A stretch of DNA of 64,000 bases. Origin: Rhizomys pruinosus. Its lineage: Eukaryota; Chordata; Mammalia; Rodentia; Spalacidae. Position numbers and translations under genes: made by a program. Below the pieces are notes generated by a model that saw only the letters and a program-made list of their open reading frames with translations, searched no databases and had not been told where the DNA came from. Positions 53,963 through 63,988 of this stretch are shown in pieces (within the stretch, counting starts at the first letter, position 1; each line of letters opens with the position of its first letter). The stretch is from the NCBI GenBank assembly GCA_009823505.1, contig VZQC01000334.1, positions 310,001-374,000 of the forward strand, written 5' to 3'.

Positions 53963-54337
53963 GGAAAATCTTTTTTGCACTAAGTATCTCTGTGGTAGGA
54001 TGAGTCTTATGGGTATATATCCATGAGTGGTATGGCTGGGTCAGGTGGTAAGTTCATCTTGAGTCTCTTCAGAGTTCTTCATACCTCATTCCATAGTGAT
54101 TGTATGAGTTTACATTCCCACCAGCAGTGGATGAGTGTTCCCCTTTCCCTAAAACCTCTCCAGCATTTGGTATCATTTGTTTTCTTGATCCTAGCCAGTC
54201 TTATCAGAGTGAGATGATATCTTAAAGTTGTTTTATTTTGCATTTCCTTAATTATTAGTGATGTTGAACTTTTTTTTTATATTGGTTGTAGATCTTCTTT
54301 AATGTCTGGTAGAATTCTGCTGTAAATCCATCTGGGC
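53963..54337 (-). mobile_element. LINE-1 ORF2, antisense (copy D continued, deleted)
   Basis: Resumes at AAGTATCTCTGTGGTAGGATGAG and runs to TTAATTATTAGTGATGTTGAAC. After a T-run it jumps to the RT fingers region (GTAGAATTCTGCTGTAAATCCATCTGGGCC). About 1.5 kb of ORF2 is missing between the two. Confidence 0.82.
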
Positions 54338-55972
54338 CTGGAAATTGTTTTTTATATAATACTTTTATTGATGTTTTGTGTATTTCAGACATCATTTTTC
54401 ACTTGAATTTCAATATATTCCCCTTTCCCTTCCCTCCACCCCTCCCAAGATCATGCATTCTGCCATAAATGTCCTGCATCTTTCTCTCAGTCTTTTTTTA
54501 TGTTTAGAAATTCACATTTCTCTCTTTAATTTTATATTACTCTAAAATATGAATACCTACCTTCCACCCATATCCAGTAATTACAGTATCTGAAAATAAG
54601 TGATGGGTCGATTCTAGAGCCCATTAAAAGATTTACATTATAAGAACATAGTTGCTTTCAGATAAAAAGAAATATAACAATAATGTTGTTCAACTAGACT
54701 TTCAACTGGGGATTTGGTGTTAGCATCCACAAATGAGGGAAATCATTCACTGCTTGTTTTGGGGGGACTGTTACTTCATTTAGCATAATGGCTTCGACTT
54801 CCATCCATTTACCTGCAAAATTCATGATGTCATCTTTCTTTACCGCTGAGTAGTACTCCATTGTGTAGATGTACAATAATTTTGTCATTCTCTCATCTGC
54901 TGTGGGGCATTTGGGTTGGTTCCAGCTCTTCACTATTGTGAAGAGAGCTGCAATAAACATGGATGTGCATGTATCTTTCCAGTAGGATGAGTCTTGTGGG
55001 TATATGCCCAGGAGTGGTATGGCTGGGTCAGGTGGTAGGCTCATTTTGAGTCTTTTAAGTGTTCTCTATACTGCTTTCCATAATGTTTGTACAAGATTAC
55101 ATTCCCACCAGCAGTGGATGAGTGTTCTCCTTTCCCCACAACCTCTCTAGCATTTGGTGTCTTTTGTTTTCTTGATCTTAGCCAGTCATATTGGAATGAG
55201 ATGATATCTGAGAGTGGTTTCAATTTGCATTTCCTTAATTATTAATGATGTTGAACACTTTTTAAGATGTTTCTCAGCCATCTTTCCTTCCTCACTGATG
55301 AGGTCTCTGTTCAGCTATTTATTTACTTCTTTGTTTTTTGAGTAGTCTATATATTCTTGATATTAATGCTCTGTCAGATGCGTCACTGGTATAGATTTCT
55401 TCCTACTCTGTTGGATTTCTCTTCACTTCCTTGACTGTTTCTTTCACTGTACAGAGCTTTTGAGTTTGATGAGGTCCCATTTGTCGACTGTTGACCTTAT
55501 TTCCTGTGCAGGTGCTGTCTGAATTAGAAACTCTTTTCCTACACCTATGTCTTGTAGGTTGTTAACTTTTTCTTCCATCACCTTCAGGGTTTCAGGTTTC
55601 ATGATGAGATCTCTGATCCACTTGGAGTTGATTTTTGTACAGGGTTAGAGGTAGGTATTTAATTTTGTTCTTCTACAAATGGTGAAACAGTTTTGCCAGC
55701 ACCATTTGCTGAAGATGCTATCCTTCCTCCACTGAGCTTTTTTTGCCCCTTTGTCAAATATGAGGTGGCTGAAATTGTATGGGCTCAAATTTGGATCTTC
55801 AATTTTGTTTCATTGGTCAATGGGTCTGTTTTTGTGCCAGTACCAGGCTGTCTTTATGACTATGGCCCTATAATATAGCTTAAAGGCTGGTAGAACAATC
55901 CCCCCTGTATTGCATTTTTTCACTCAGGGTTGTTTTAGCTATTCAGGTTCTTTTGTTTTTCTATATGAATTT
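54338..55972 (-). mobile_element. LINE-1 3'UTR and ORF2 end, antisense (copy E)
   Basis: New antisense 3' end (ATACTTTTATTGATGTTTTGTG) directly after copy D, continuing through ORF2 C-terminus to TTTCTATATGAATTTAAG, where it breaks into sense-strand L1. Similar to 25601-26930 across the shared region. Confidence 0.9.
54694..55044 (-). pseudogene. L1 ORF2 C-terminal fragment (116 codons)
   Basis: DPAIPLLGIYP, FIAALFTIVKSWNQPKCP and YTMEYYSAVKKDD are hallmarks of the extreme C-terminal region of L1 ORF2p, downstream of the RT domain. The frame is open to a stop near the natural C-terminus but is isolated from the rest of ORF2. Confidence 0.93.
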
Positions 55973-56195
55973 AAGCAATACAAAGAGCAGAAGAAAGGAA
56001 TGATTATACCCAACTGGCAACAGAAAGAAATGAAATTAAGGTACAACTGTGGAAACACAAAGGTAGACTAATAATTCAAACAGAAATTAAAATGATAATA
56101 ACTTAAGATATATACTCAATAATAGCTTAAAATATCAATGGATTGCACTCTCCAATCAAAAAACACAGGCTAGTGGAATGGATTAGCAAAATCTG
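55973..56195 (+). mobile_element. Inverted L1 ORF1/ORF2 junction fragment
   Basis: Sense-strand L1 joined head-on to antisense copy E. Near its right end the frame reads NINGLHSPIKKHRLVEW (about 56132-56182), the conserved N-terminus of the ORF2 endonuclease. Opposite orientation of 5' and 3' parts is the signature of twin-primed (5'-inverted) L1 insertion. Confidence 0.8.
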
Positions 56196-56309
56196 ACTTT
56201 TGCTGCCAGCCCTGGAGACCCAGCAGGTATGTAGGTCCCATCTGTTCTAGTCTGCCAGTGAATGCCCAAGGTTGGCCTCCCTGTGGTGGTGAGAGCCTCC
56301 AATTGAACT
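56196..56309. other. Unassigned sequence attached to a headless B2
   Basis: TTTTGCTGCCAGCCCTGGAGACCCAGCAGG... precedes the B2 body where the tRNA-like head should be. Its origin is not recognised. Confidence 0.45.
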
Positions 56310-56500
56310 TCTCTTGCAGAGGACCTGGGTTCGATCCCCAGCACCCAAATGGTGGCTGAGAACCGTCTTTAAATTCAGTTCCAGGGGAATCCGACACCCT
56401 CTTCTGACCTCCGCAGCATTGCACGACATGGGTGCACAAACCTACATGCAGACAGTATATTCATACACATACAAAAATAAATAAAATTAAAAAATACAAC
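56310..56500 (+). mobile_element. B2 SINE lacking its 5' head
   Basis: Begins within the tRNA-like part at CTTGCAGAGGACCTGGGTTCGATCCCC; the A box is missing. The body lacks the 17-bp duplication. Tail AAAATAAATAAAATTAAAAAA. Confidence 0.92.
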
Positions 56501-57000
56501 ATATGTTTAGTCATTATTTTCCTTTGTATCTCTTCATATACTTCTGAAGACAAATACATTTTACTCTGTGTTCATAGAAGGGGCAAGGAAGGGATTTACA
56601 TGCCACAGCCTCCTAGAAGCCACCAAGAATCCTGCATTAAGTCAGCACATTCTGTCAGAATTCCTCCCTGGCCTCATGCTGTCTATGCTCTGGGGTGTGA
56701 TTTCCCTTTTCTCTCTCGGATCACCTTGGCACCAGCTTACCAGCATCTCCCTGTGACTAAAGAACCTCAGATTCCTCAGGTTTTTATTATCCAGGACAAA
56801 TCAGCTTATCCAACTATGCATCCACCAAACCCATAAAGGCTGAAGTAAAGGTAGAAGAACCAGAAAATACAGGGTGGTCAGCAACAGTTTTGTGACACTG
56901 GCCTATTGACTCACATTTCACAAACAGAAGTTACCAATGGCACGTCTACAAATAGAAGATGTCCAGAGAACTTGGGTAAAAAAATAGCATCTATGTTATC
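56501..57000. other. Unassigned sequence
   Basis: About 500 bases with no recognised repeat or gene. Short sense frames (56432-56836) start inside the B2 and show no domain. Confidence 0.45.
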
Positions 57001-57008
57001 ATAAAGTT

Positions 57009-57106
57009 CTTTCCTTTTATTGAGCCAGGGTCTCACTATGTAGACCAAGCAGGCCTCTGCCTCCTGAGTGCTGGGCCTAAGTATATGAGTCACCGTGCCC
57101 AGCTCA
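57009..57106 (-). mobile_element. B1 SINE (shortened) with 13-bp target duplication
   Basis: Complement of a diverged B1 (GAGCCAGGGTCTCACTATGTAGACC...). Perfect TTATCATAAAGTT at 56996-57008 and 57107-57119. Confidence 0.92.
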
Positions 57107-57149
57107 TTATCATAAAGTTATGTCACTGAAGATAGTCTGTGTAAGTCTT

Positions 57150-57308
57150 TTTTTTTTTTTTTTTTTTTTTGGTCTTTTTGAGGCAGGGTCTCCCTGTAGC
57201 CCCAGCTGTCCTGGAACTTACTCTGTAGACCAGGCTGGCCTTGAACTCACAAAGATCCGCCTGCCTCTGCCTCCCAAGTGCTAGGATTAAAGGTGTGTGC
57301 CACCACGA
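57150..57308 (-). mobile_element. B1 SINE
   Basis: Poly(T), GAGGCAGGGTCTCCCTGTAGCCCC, to GATTAAAGGTGTGTGCCACCAC. Target duplication AAGTCTT at 57143-57149 and 57309-57315. Confidence 0.95.
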
Positions 57309-57630
57309 AGTCTTATCTTCATAGACAGAAAGAACTGGGAGGGCAACATCTGTATCACACATCTAGAAGATCTGGTAATAACAGCAATAACAGTAGCTAC
57401 TGCTTCTATAGCTGCTGTCATGTGTCAGATATCAATCTGTATGTTTCTTATACATGACCCAATTTAATTAGCCAGCAACTTTCTGAGTTAGGTATAATAA
57501 TTATCCCCACTTTACAGTTGAGGATGTCAAGGCACAAGAACATCTGGAACATCTGGGTTCTTTCACAAGATGCTTCATTGCCCTGTGTAAGGCACTGATG
57601 CTTCTGCAGCTGGCTCAGCACCAAGCCCAG

Positions 57631-57997
57631 TGTGGTGGTTTGAATGATAGTATCCCCCACAGGCTTTAAGTATTCAGAAATTTTGTCTCTAGTTGGTGGC
57701 ACTGTTCTTGGAGGTCTTAGAAGGTGTGGCTGTGCTGGAGGAAGTACGTCATTGGGGGTAGACTTAGTGAGTTTAACATGCCTTGTGGTCTCCAGTCTCC
57801 CTCTCTCTCTCTGCTTCCTGTGCTCATTGCAAAATGTGACCCTCGGCTTGCTGCTCCAGCCCCAGCCACCATACTTCCCGCCACAATGGACTCTGATTCC
57901 CTGGAACCGTCAATTGCAAACTCAAATAAACTCTTCCTTTTATAAGTTCCCTTTCTCATGGTGGTTTTATCACAGCAACAGAAAAGTGACTAATGCA
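57631..57997 (+). repeat. 5' LTR, ORR1-like, 367 bp
   Basis: TG...CA termini, GGTGTGGCTGTGCTGGAGGAAGTACGTCA core, and AAATAAACTCTTCC poly(A)-signal region at about 57924. Confidence 0.85.
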
Positions 57998-58002
57998 GTT
58001 AT

Positions 58003-58581
58003 TTGGTACCAGAGAGTGGGATGTTGGCTGTGAAAAACCTGACCACGTGGATGTTTGGAGAAATGTGGAAGACTTTGGAACTTTGGGCTAGAAAAGCTGT
58101 TGACTACTGTAAGCAGAGCTTAATGGGCCATTCTCATAGAAGCATGGAAGAAAGCATTGCTGCAAAAAATGTGGTTCCAGAGGAAAATAAATACTTAGGC
58201 AGCAACTGGGATATTTTGTCAAAAAGTCTGGCCACAGTGTGCCCACAGCCCAAATGCTTGCCTGATACTAAGTTGAAAAGCAATAGACTAATATCTTTGG
58301 CAGCAGATATTTCAAGACAGCCTAATGTAGAAATGGTGGCATGGCTATTAATGGTGAATATTGTACAGATCTACAGTGAAGAAGAGCAGATGGGGCAGAA
58401 AGAAATGCAGAATGTACAGTTTGGATCTGAAAAATGCCCTAGGAAGATTAAAGGTGGGGCCAAGGCATGTGAAGGAGAGGTTCCTTTTGATAAGGAGACT
58501 AAAGTGATTATGGAGAGGCCTAGCTATTTACAAGTAAACAATGGAAAAAGTGAGATTAAAGTGATTAAGGAGAGGCCTTGA
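58003..58581 (+). other. 192-codon open frame in MaLR internal region
   Basis: Unbroken frame beginning MVPESGMLAVKNLTTWMFGEMWKTLELWARK. I see no zinc knuckle, protease or RT motif and cannot assign a function. MaLR internal regions are generally regarded as non-coding, so this may be chance or a decayed gag-like relic. The first Met is simply the start of the frame. Confidence 0.35.
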
Positions 58582-59342
58582 GATTTACAAGTAAACAACA
58601 GAATCAATACCTTCAGGGCAAGACCACACCCAGCTAATCCTCCAACTTTTGAAAGGAAAATACTGAAAGTGTTTTCTACTCCAACAAGTCCAGGGCAGAG
58701 AGAATTTGCAAATGTGGTTAAAGTAGGAGAGAGTCTGTCCCAAACTTCCAGCCAAATTCAACAATTTCATTCATGTGGTGCTGGCTTTAGAAGCACGAAG
58801 GATGCAAGAGTGAAGGGGTTATCAGTTCTTCCTCCGAGGTTTCAGAGAACCACAGAGGCCAGGCAGAGTGCAGCAGGGGCATCCCTGAATAAAGAAGGCC
58901 CTGATAGGCCATTGCGTGAAGCTGTGAATGTGAAGCCTGGTTGGCAGCGGAGAACCCAAGAAGACATTTGAGATGCCAGAGCTGTGAGATATTTGCCAAG
59001 GAGAGCTGCATACAGGGAGTGGTACCAGCCTAAGGAAGAGATCCATGTTGCACGCAATCCTGGAAGAGCTGAGCCATCTAAGCCCTTTGGAAGTCAAGTC
59101 CCAGAATTCGCACATGGAGCTACTTGGACTTGGTGTTTGCCCTGCAGGTTTTCAGTCTTGTTTTGGTCCAGTATTTCCTCACTATACCTCTATTCCTCCC
59201 TTTTGGAATGGGAATGTGCATACAGTTCCACTGTATGTTGCCTTTTGATTTTACAGGAGCTTACAGTTAAGAGATTGGCCTGTGTCTCAGAAGAGATTTT
59301 GGACTATAGACTTTTGAATAGAATTGAGACTGGTAAAGACTA

Positions 59343-59645
59343 TGGTGGCACTGTTCTTTGAGGTCTTAGAAAGTGTGGCCATGCTGGAGGAAGTATGTCA
59401 TTGGGGGCAGGCTTAGTGAGTTTAACAAGCTTCGTGGTCTCCAGTCTCACTCTCTCTCTGCTTCCTGTGCTCATTGCAGAGATGTGACCCTTGGCTTGCT
59501 GCTCCAGCCCTGGCCACCATGCTTCCCACCACAATGGACTCTGATTCCCTGGAACCGTCAGTTGTAAGCTCAGATAAACTCTTCCTTTTATAAGTTCCCT
59601 TGCTCATGGTGGTTTTCTCACAGCAACAGAAAAGTGACTAATACA
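59343..59645 (+). repeat. 3' LTR, ORR1-like, 5'-deleted
   Basis: Aligns with 57694-57997 (TGGTGGCACTGTTCTT...GTGACTAAT). The first ~63 bp of the LTR and probably the polypurine junction are deleted. Confidence 0.85.
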
Positions 59646-59859
59646 CCCAGGGAATAGGAGTGTGTGGGAGCCTGCGGCTCCTCAGATGCTGCACTCTGTC
59701 CATGCAGACTGACTCTGTGGCTGGCTGGCTGTACCAGCTTACTCAGGAGGGCCCCATGCTCCTCACCAAGTGGGTTCAAGGTTTCCTTCAGAAGCAGGAT
59801 TTATAAACACATTCCTCTCCTACTCCTCTCTGTTGGCTAATGTTAAGGTCAGAACCAGT

Positions 59860-60240
59860 GTGGCATGATAATGGGTCTGTCGATACTGCACACACAGTCA
59901 GATTTGCTGCTTCTAATGCTTCCTTAAAAATCAATCCCATTGGCATTACTAGAACATTCTCATTAAAAATATATGAGACACATGCTGAGTGGCATATGAA
60001 TGGAAAATAAACATTATGAAATGAGCTCTGAAATGATGACGAGACTACTCCTTAATGGCCTCTGTTTTTCTCTAAATTATCAGGCTGCACTCTGATTATT
60101 GCTAATTAATGACTAGTTATCAGCACAGAACTGACAGCATCGTGTTCTGAATGGCACCCCCATGGAGAAGAGTGGACACTTAGCAGGGAGTCTCGCTATG
60201 CCAGCTGGGGCAGGTCTTTAGTATCTCCAAACCTCATAGA
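59860..60240. promoter_or_regulatory. Candidate conserved noncoding element
   Basis: Repeat-free AT-rich block with several homeodomain-type cores (CATTAAAAATATATG, ATTGCTAATTAATGACTAG, CCTTAATGG) and no open frame of note. Its appearance resembles developmental enhancers, but conservation cannot be measured here. Confidence 0.25.
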
Positions 60241-60305
60241 CTCTTCTGGGAAATGTGAGGGGCTGGAGAGAGGCCTCAGTGCGGTGATTAAGAGAACTCA
60301 CTGCT

Positions 60306-60712
60306 TATTCTGGTTTACTTTCTATTGTTGGCTAAATACCATGACCAAAAGGAATTTAGAAGAGGAAAGGGTTTATTTCAGCCTACCCCTCCAGATCACA
60401 GTTCATCTCTGAGGGAAGTCAGGGCCGGAGCTCAAGCAGGAACAATGGAGGAATGCTGCTTACCTACACACTCTCTGTCTTGCTCATCTAGCCTTCTTAT
60501 ATAAACCAGGCCTACCTACCTACCTGCCTGCCTACCCACCCACCTGCCTACCTACTACTTACCCAGGGATAGTGTCACCCACACTGGGCTGGGCCCTCTC
60601 ACATCAATCATAAATCAAGACAATCTCTCACAGACAAGGCCACAGGTCAATCCTCAGTTAAGGTTCCCTCTTCCTAGACTGTGTTAAATTGACAACAAAA
60701 ACTAATCAGCCC
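60306..60712 (+). mobile_element. Solo LTR related to the 7.3 kb element
   Basis: TATTCTGGTTTACTTTCTATTG...GAGGAAAGGGTTTATTTCAG...GGGCTGGGCCCTCTCACATCAATC...AAATTGACAACAAAAACTAATCAGC follows the LTR at 7319-7725 throughout but is more diverged. It contains a CCTA/CCTG run (60508-60556). Confidence 0.8.
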
Positions 60713-60842
60713 AGCTGGACATAGTGATACAAACCATTAATTCCAGCACTTGAGAGGCAGAGGCAGAGGCAGAGGCAGAGGCAGGAGGATCTCTGTGAAA
60801 ACAAGCAAAAATATAAACAAACAAAAATAATAACTAATAACC
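60713..60842 (+). mobile_element. B1 SINE fragment with (GAGGCA)n
   Basis: AGCTGGACATAGTGATACAAACCATTAATTCCAGCACTTGAG head, an expanded GAGGCA hexamer run (60754-60783), then A-rich sequence. The B1 right half is lost. Confidence 0.8.
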
Positions 60843-61082
60843 CCATTGCTGTTTCAGAAAACCTGAGTTCAGTTCCCAGCACCCATGCCATGTGGGTCAC
60901 AATTTCCTGTAACTTAGGATCCTCCCTCTCCTGGCTTCTGTATGTGAGCATCCACATACATATGCATTCACACACAAAAACACACATATGCATACATAAA
61001 AATAAAATTTGTAAAAAGTTTGAAGAAATGTACGAGATTAAAACTCCTCTAACTGGAAGATGTGGGTACATATAAAACCCCA

Positions 61083-61692
61083 TAGGCAGGTATCTGCAAA
61101 AGTTTTATTTCATAGTTACTAAAACTTAGAAGCAACTAGGATGCCCTTCAGTAAGTTGGAAGGATGTGTGAACTGGTTGATCTGGACCAAGGGATATTAA
61201 TGCAGCACTGAAAAAGAAGTGAGCTGCCAAGCCACAAGAGGACAAGGAGGAGATGCAAATGTACATTTCTAGGTAAAATAGCCCATCTGAGAGTACTGCA
61301 CCCTCTATGATTCCAACCCTGTGTTCTTCTGGAATAGGTAAGCCCGTAGAGACAATAGAAGGATCAGTGAGTTCCTAGGATTGGGGCAGAGCCAAGATGA
61401 AAAGACAAAGCACAAGGGATTTTGGAGGAGTGAAAGCAAAGCTATTTTATTTGGTACTAAAATGGAAAATTCCTGTCATTATACATTTGTCCAACCTTAA
61501 GCCAACAGTGGATTTGGGTGGTTGTAATGTCTTGATGAGTCCATCAACCATGAAAAATGGACCACTCTGGTGTATGTAGTAGTGGGTGTTGGGGGCAGAA
61601 ATAAGTGGAATATTTCTATGTCTTTCTCAATTTTGCCATGAGTTTAATTCTGATTTTAATTGTTTTTTTTTTCCTTAAAAATCTGACTTAAG
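61083..61692. other. Unassigned, possibly old L1-like sequence
   Basis: 61100-61330 (AGCAACTAGGATGCCCTTCAG, AATGCAGCACTGAAAAAGAAGTGAGCTG) faintly resembles an old L1 ORF2 3' end. The rest is not recognised. Confidence 0.4.
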
Positions 61693-61882
61693 GGGATGGA
61701 GAGATGGCTCAGTGTTAAGAGCACTGGCTGTTCTTGCAGAAGACCCAGGTTTGAATGTCACCACCCATATGACGCTAACAACTGTCCATAATTCCAATTC
61801 CAGGGGATCTGATGCCTTCTTCTGTCCTTTGGGCATTGCATGACATGGGTACATTTACATACATATAGGTATAACACTCATA

Positions 61883-61883
<1 letters not shown>
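61693..61883 (+). mobile_element. B2 SINE
   Basis: GGGGATGGAGAGATGGCTCAGTGTTAAGAGCACTGG head, body, then a TAAA microsatellite grown in its tail. Confidence 0.92.
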
Positions 61884-61926
<43 letters not shown>

Positions 61927-61930
61927 AAAA
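61884..61930. repeat. (TAAA)n microsatellite
   Basis: About eleven AAAT/TAAA units in the B2 tail. Confidence 0.95.
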
Positions 61931-62023
61931 TTTCCCTTGAGGCTTTGAAGATGACTCTGTTGGTAAAGTGTTGCCGTAGTACAAGCATGGGATGTGAGTT
62001 CAAGCCTTAAGACCTACATTTTC

Positions 62024-62186
62024 TTTTCTTTTTTTTTTTTCTGGTCTTTTTGAGACAGGGTCTCCCTGTAGCCCCAGCTGGCCTGGAACTCACTCTGTAG
62101 ACCAGGCTGGCCTGGAACTCAAAGAGATCCACCTGCCTCTGCCTCTCAAGTGCTAGGATTAAAGGCGTGCACCACACACCCGGCAA
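62024..62186 (-). mobile_element. B1 SINE
   Basis: Poly(T), GAGACAGGGTCTCCCTGTAGCCCC to AAAGGCGTGCACCACACACCCGG. Flanked by AAGACCTACATTTT and AAGACTTACATTTT, a target duplication with one mismatch. Confidence 0.95.
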
Positions 62187-62213
62187 GACTTACATTTTTC
62201 TTAAAAGCTCGGT

Positions 62214-62435
62214 GGGGAATTGGGCAATGGCTCAGTGGTTAACGACATTGGCTGCCCTTGTAGAGGGCCTAGGTTTGGTTCCTAGCACCCACATGGCAGC
62301 TAACAACCATCTGTAACTCCAGTTCCAGGGGATCCAACACCCTCTTCTGGCCTCCACAAATATTGCATACCACAGTCCACCTACCTATGTGCAGGCTAAC
62401 CATTCATATACATAAAATAAAAATAATTTTAATGT
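62214..62435 (+). mobile_element. B2 SINE
   Basis: GGGGAATTGGGCAATGGCTCAGTGGTTAACGACATTGG head to ATAAAATAAAAATAATTTT tail. No 17-bp duplication. Confidence 0.92.
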
Positions 62436-62546
62436 GGCAGTAAACATGCTGGGGAGGTGGAGGTGAAGATCCCTGGGCTTTGCTGGCCAGCCAATGTAAC
62501 CAAATCTGCAAGCTTTAGGTCCAGTGAGAGATCCTGCATTGTCTCA

Positions 62547-62576
62547 ATCAATTTAATTAATTAATTAATTAATTAA
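62547..62576. repeat. (AATT)n microsatellite
   Basis: About seven TTAA/AATT units. Confidence 0.92.
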
Positions 62577-62637
62577 ATGGAGAGCAACTGAGGACCATAT
62601 GTGACTTGACCTTTGATTTCCATAAGCATGGATGGAC

Positions 62638-62640
<3 letters not shown>

Positions 62641-62671
<31 letters not shown>
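62641..62671. repeat. (CA)n microsatellite
   Basis: About 15 CA units. Confidence 0.97.
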
Positions 62672-62673
<2 letters not shown>

Positions 62674-62679
62674 CATAAT

Positions 62680-63774
62680 TACTTAACCACATTTGAAGGT
62701 CACAGGTAGCCAAGCCCTGCTTCTGCTCTTGCTAACTTCAGGATTTTACAGATGACATATTCATGTGAGTCTCTGTTTCCTTGTCACTCAAACATGGACT
62801 ACAATCATAGGACTGGTAAGTGGGATGAGGAGGACACAGTTCTACAGCTATACAAGCATCACAGATGGCCCTGCCTCTCAGTGACTTTGCAGATTAAGAA
62901 CAATAACTAAGAAAAGGCTGTAATCCATGCTGTTCGATGCTACATATTTCTTTACAACTCCAAGGTAGTTCTGGTACACCAAAGTCTCCTTCCTTCCTCC
63001 ACCAAGAGATGCTGCAATGGCCCACTGTTTGCCTCTATGGTGACAGAGAGGAGAAGTTACTTATCCCATGAATGTCCAACCAGGACTAAAAAATAAGCAA
63101 AAAATAAAAATAAAAAAGATTCACTGAAATGTGAGTGTATCACATGGATTCCTGATAGCTTAGACCTGAAACAGCGCTACCTAAATGCGAGTGAATAATG
63201 TCCTTTCAGGTTCTCCAAGAAGCAGACATTTCCTGGAAAGCTGAGGGAGGAATAAGACCAGAGAAAGAAGGAAGATGAGGTGGGGTGAGCTTCCAGCCGA
63301 ACTGCAGGTCTCACAGAACCTCTGTTTTGGCTTGGAGAAGACAGATGGCTAGAAGGAAACTCCATTAGGCAGAAATGGCCAGGCCTTAGCATCTATGGCT
63401 CTTTCACCGGCTTGGGGGCCACCCAGGATGAGTGCGGCCTCACCAGACCAGAAGCAGAAGGGCCACTCTGGCTGGAGCAGCATAATACATCAAGAAAGAA
63501 GCTGAGAGGATGTCTGACAGGCAGTGAGAGGCTAGGGCCTGTGGGGCCTTGAAGACGTGTATAGAAGGCTTTAGCTCTGGTGGTATTGAGCATATGTGCA
63601 CACCATTAATTCTACTCCTGGGGTGAAGCCATGAAGGATGAGGGCAGCACAGGAAAACCCAAAGAGAAGGAAATTCCAATCTTCTAAGAATTAATAGCCA
63701 CCTGGCCAGACCTCTAGCTGCAAGGGAATTAGAGACAAAACTCTAGATATATAGCTTATAGGTGGCCTGAACAA
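62680..63774. other. Unassigned unique sequence
   Basis: About 1.1 kb with no recognised repeat or gene. Antisense open frames at 63177-63679 (66-79 codons) overlap in different frames and show no domain. Confidence 0.5.
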
Positions 63775-63988
63775 AATTTTTTGTTTAAAAATTCTAATTA
63801 TTATTTTTATTTTATGTATATGAGTATTTTGCCTAGATGCATGTAAGTACACCACATGTGTCTAATGTCCCACAAAGACCAGAAGAGGGTGTTGGATGCC
63901 CTGGAACTAGAGTTGCAGATAGTTGTTGGCCACCACGTGCTGGGAATCAAACCCAGGTTCTTTGGGAGAGCCATCTCTCCAGCCCCTA
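63775..63988 (-). mobile_element. B2 SINE
   Basis: Complement of an older B2: T-rich tail, TATGTATATGAGTATTTTGCC..., B-box complement GGAATCAAACCC, then AGCCATCTCTCCAGCCCC. The head is slightly shortened. Confidence 0.92.

Larger units (their letters stand above)
57631..59645 (+). mobile_element. MaLR/ORR1-like element with CCCAG target duplication
   Basis: 5' LTR 57631-57997 (TGTGGTGGTTTGAATG...GACTAATGCA), non-retroviral internal DNA starting with TTATTTGGTACC, and a 3' LTR ending GACTAATACA at 59645. The flanking 5 bp are CCCAG on both sides (57626-57630 and 59646-59650), so this is one integration. The 3' LTR is missing about its first 63 bases and begins near 59343. Internal DNA carries a 192-codon frame but no gag or pol domain. 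Confidence 0.87.
60259..61015 (+). mobile_element. B2 SINE split by an LTR and a B1
   Basis: B2 head at 60259-60305 (GGGGCTGGAGAGAGGCCTCAGTG...) stops inside the tRNA-like part. The rest resumes at about 60843 (ATTGCTGTTTCAGAAAACCTGAGTTCAGTTCCCAGCACCC) and continues to an ATAAAAATAAAATTT tail. Between them lie an LTR and a B1. Confidence 0.82.

Noticed and set aside
61100..61330. Firm L1 ORF2 call
   Set aside because: Similarity is only suggestive by eye, so it is reported as unassigned with a note.
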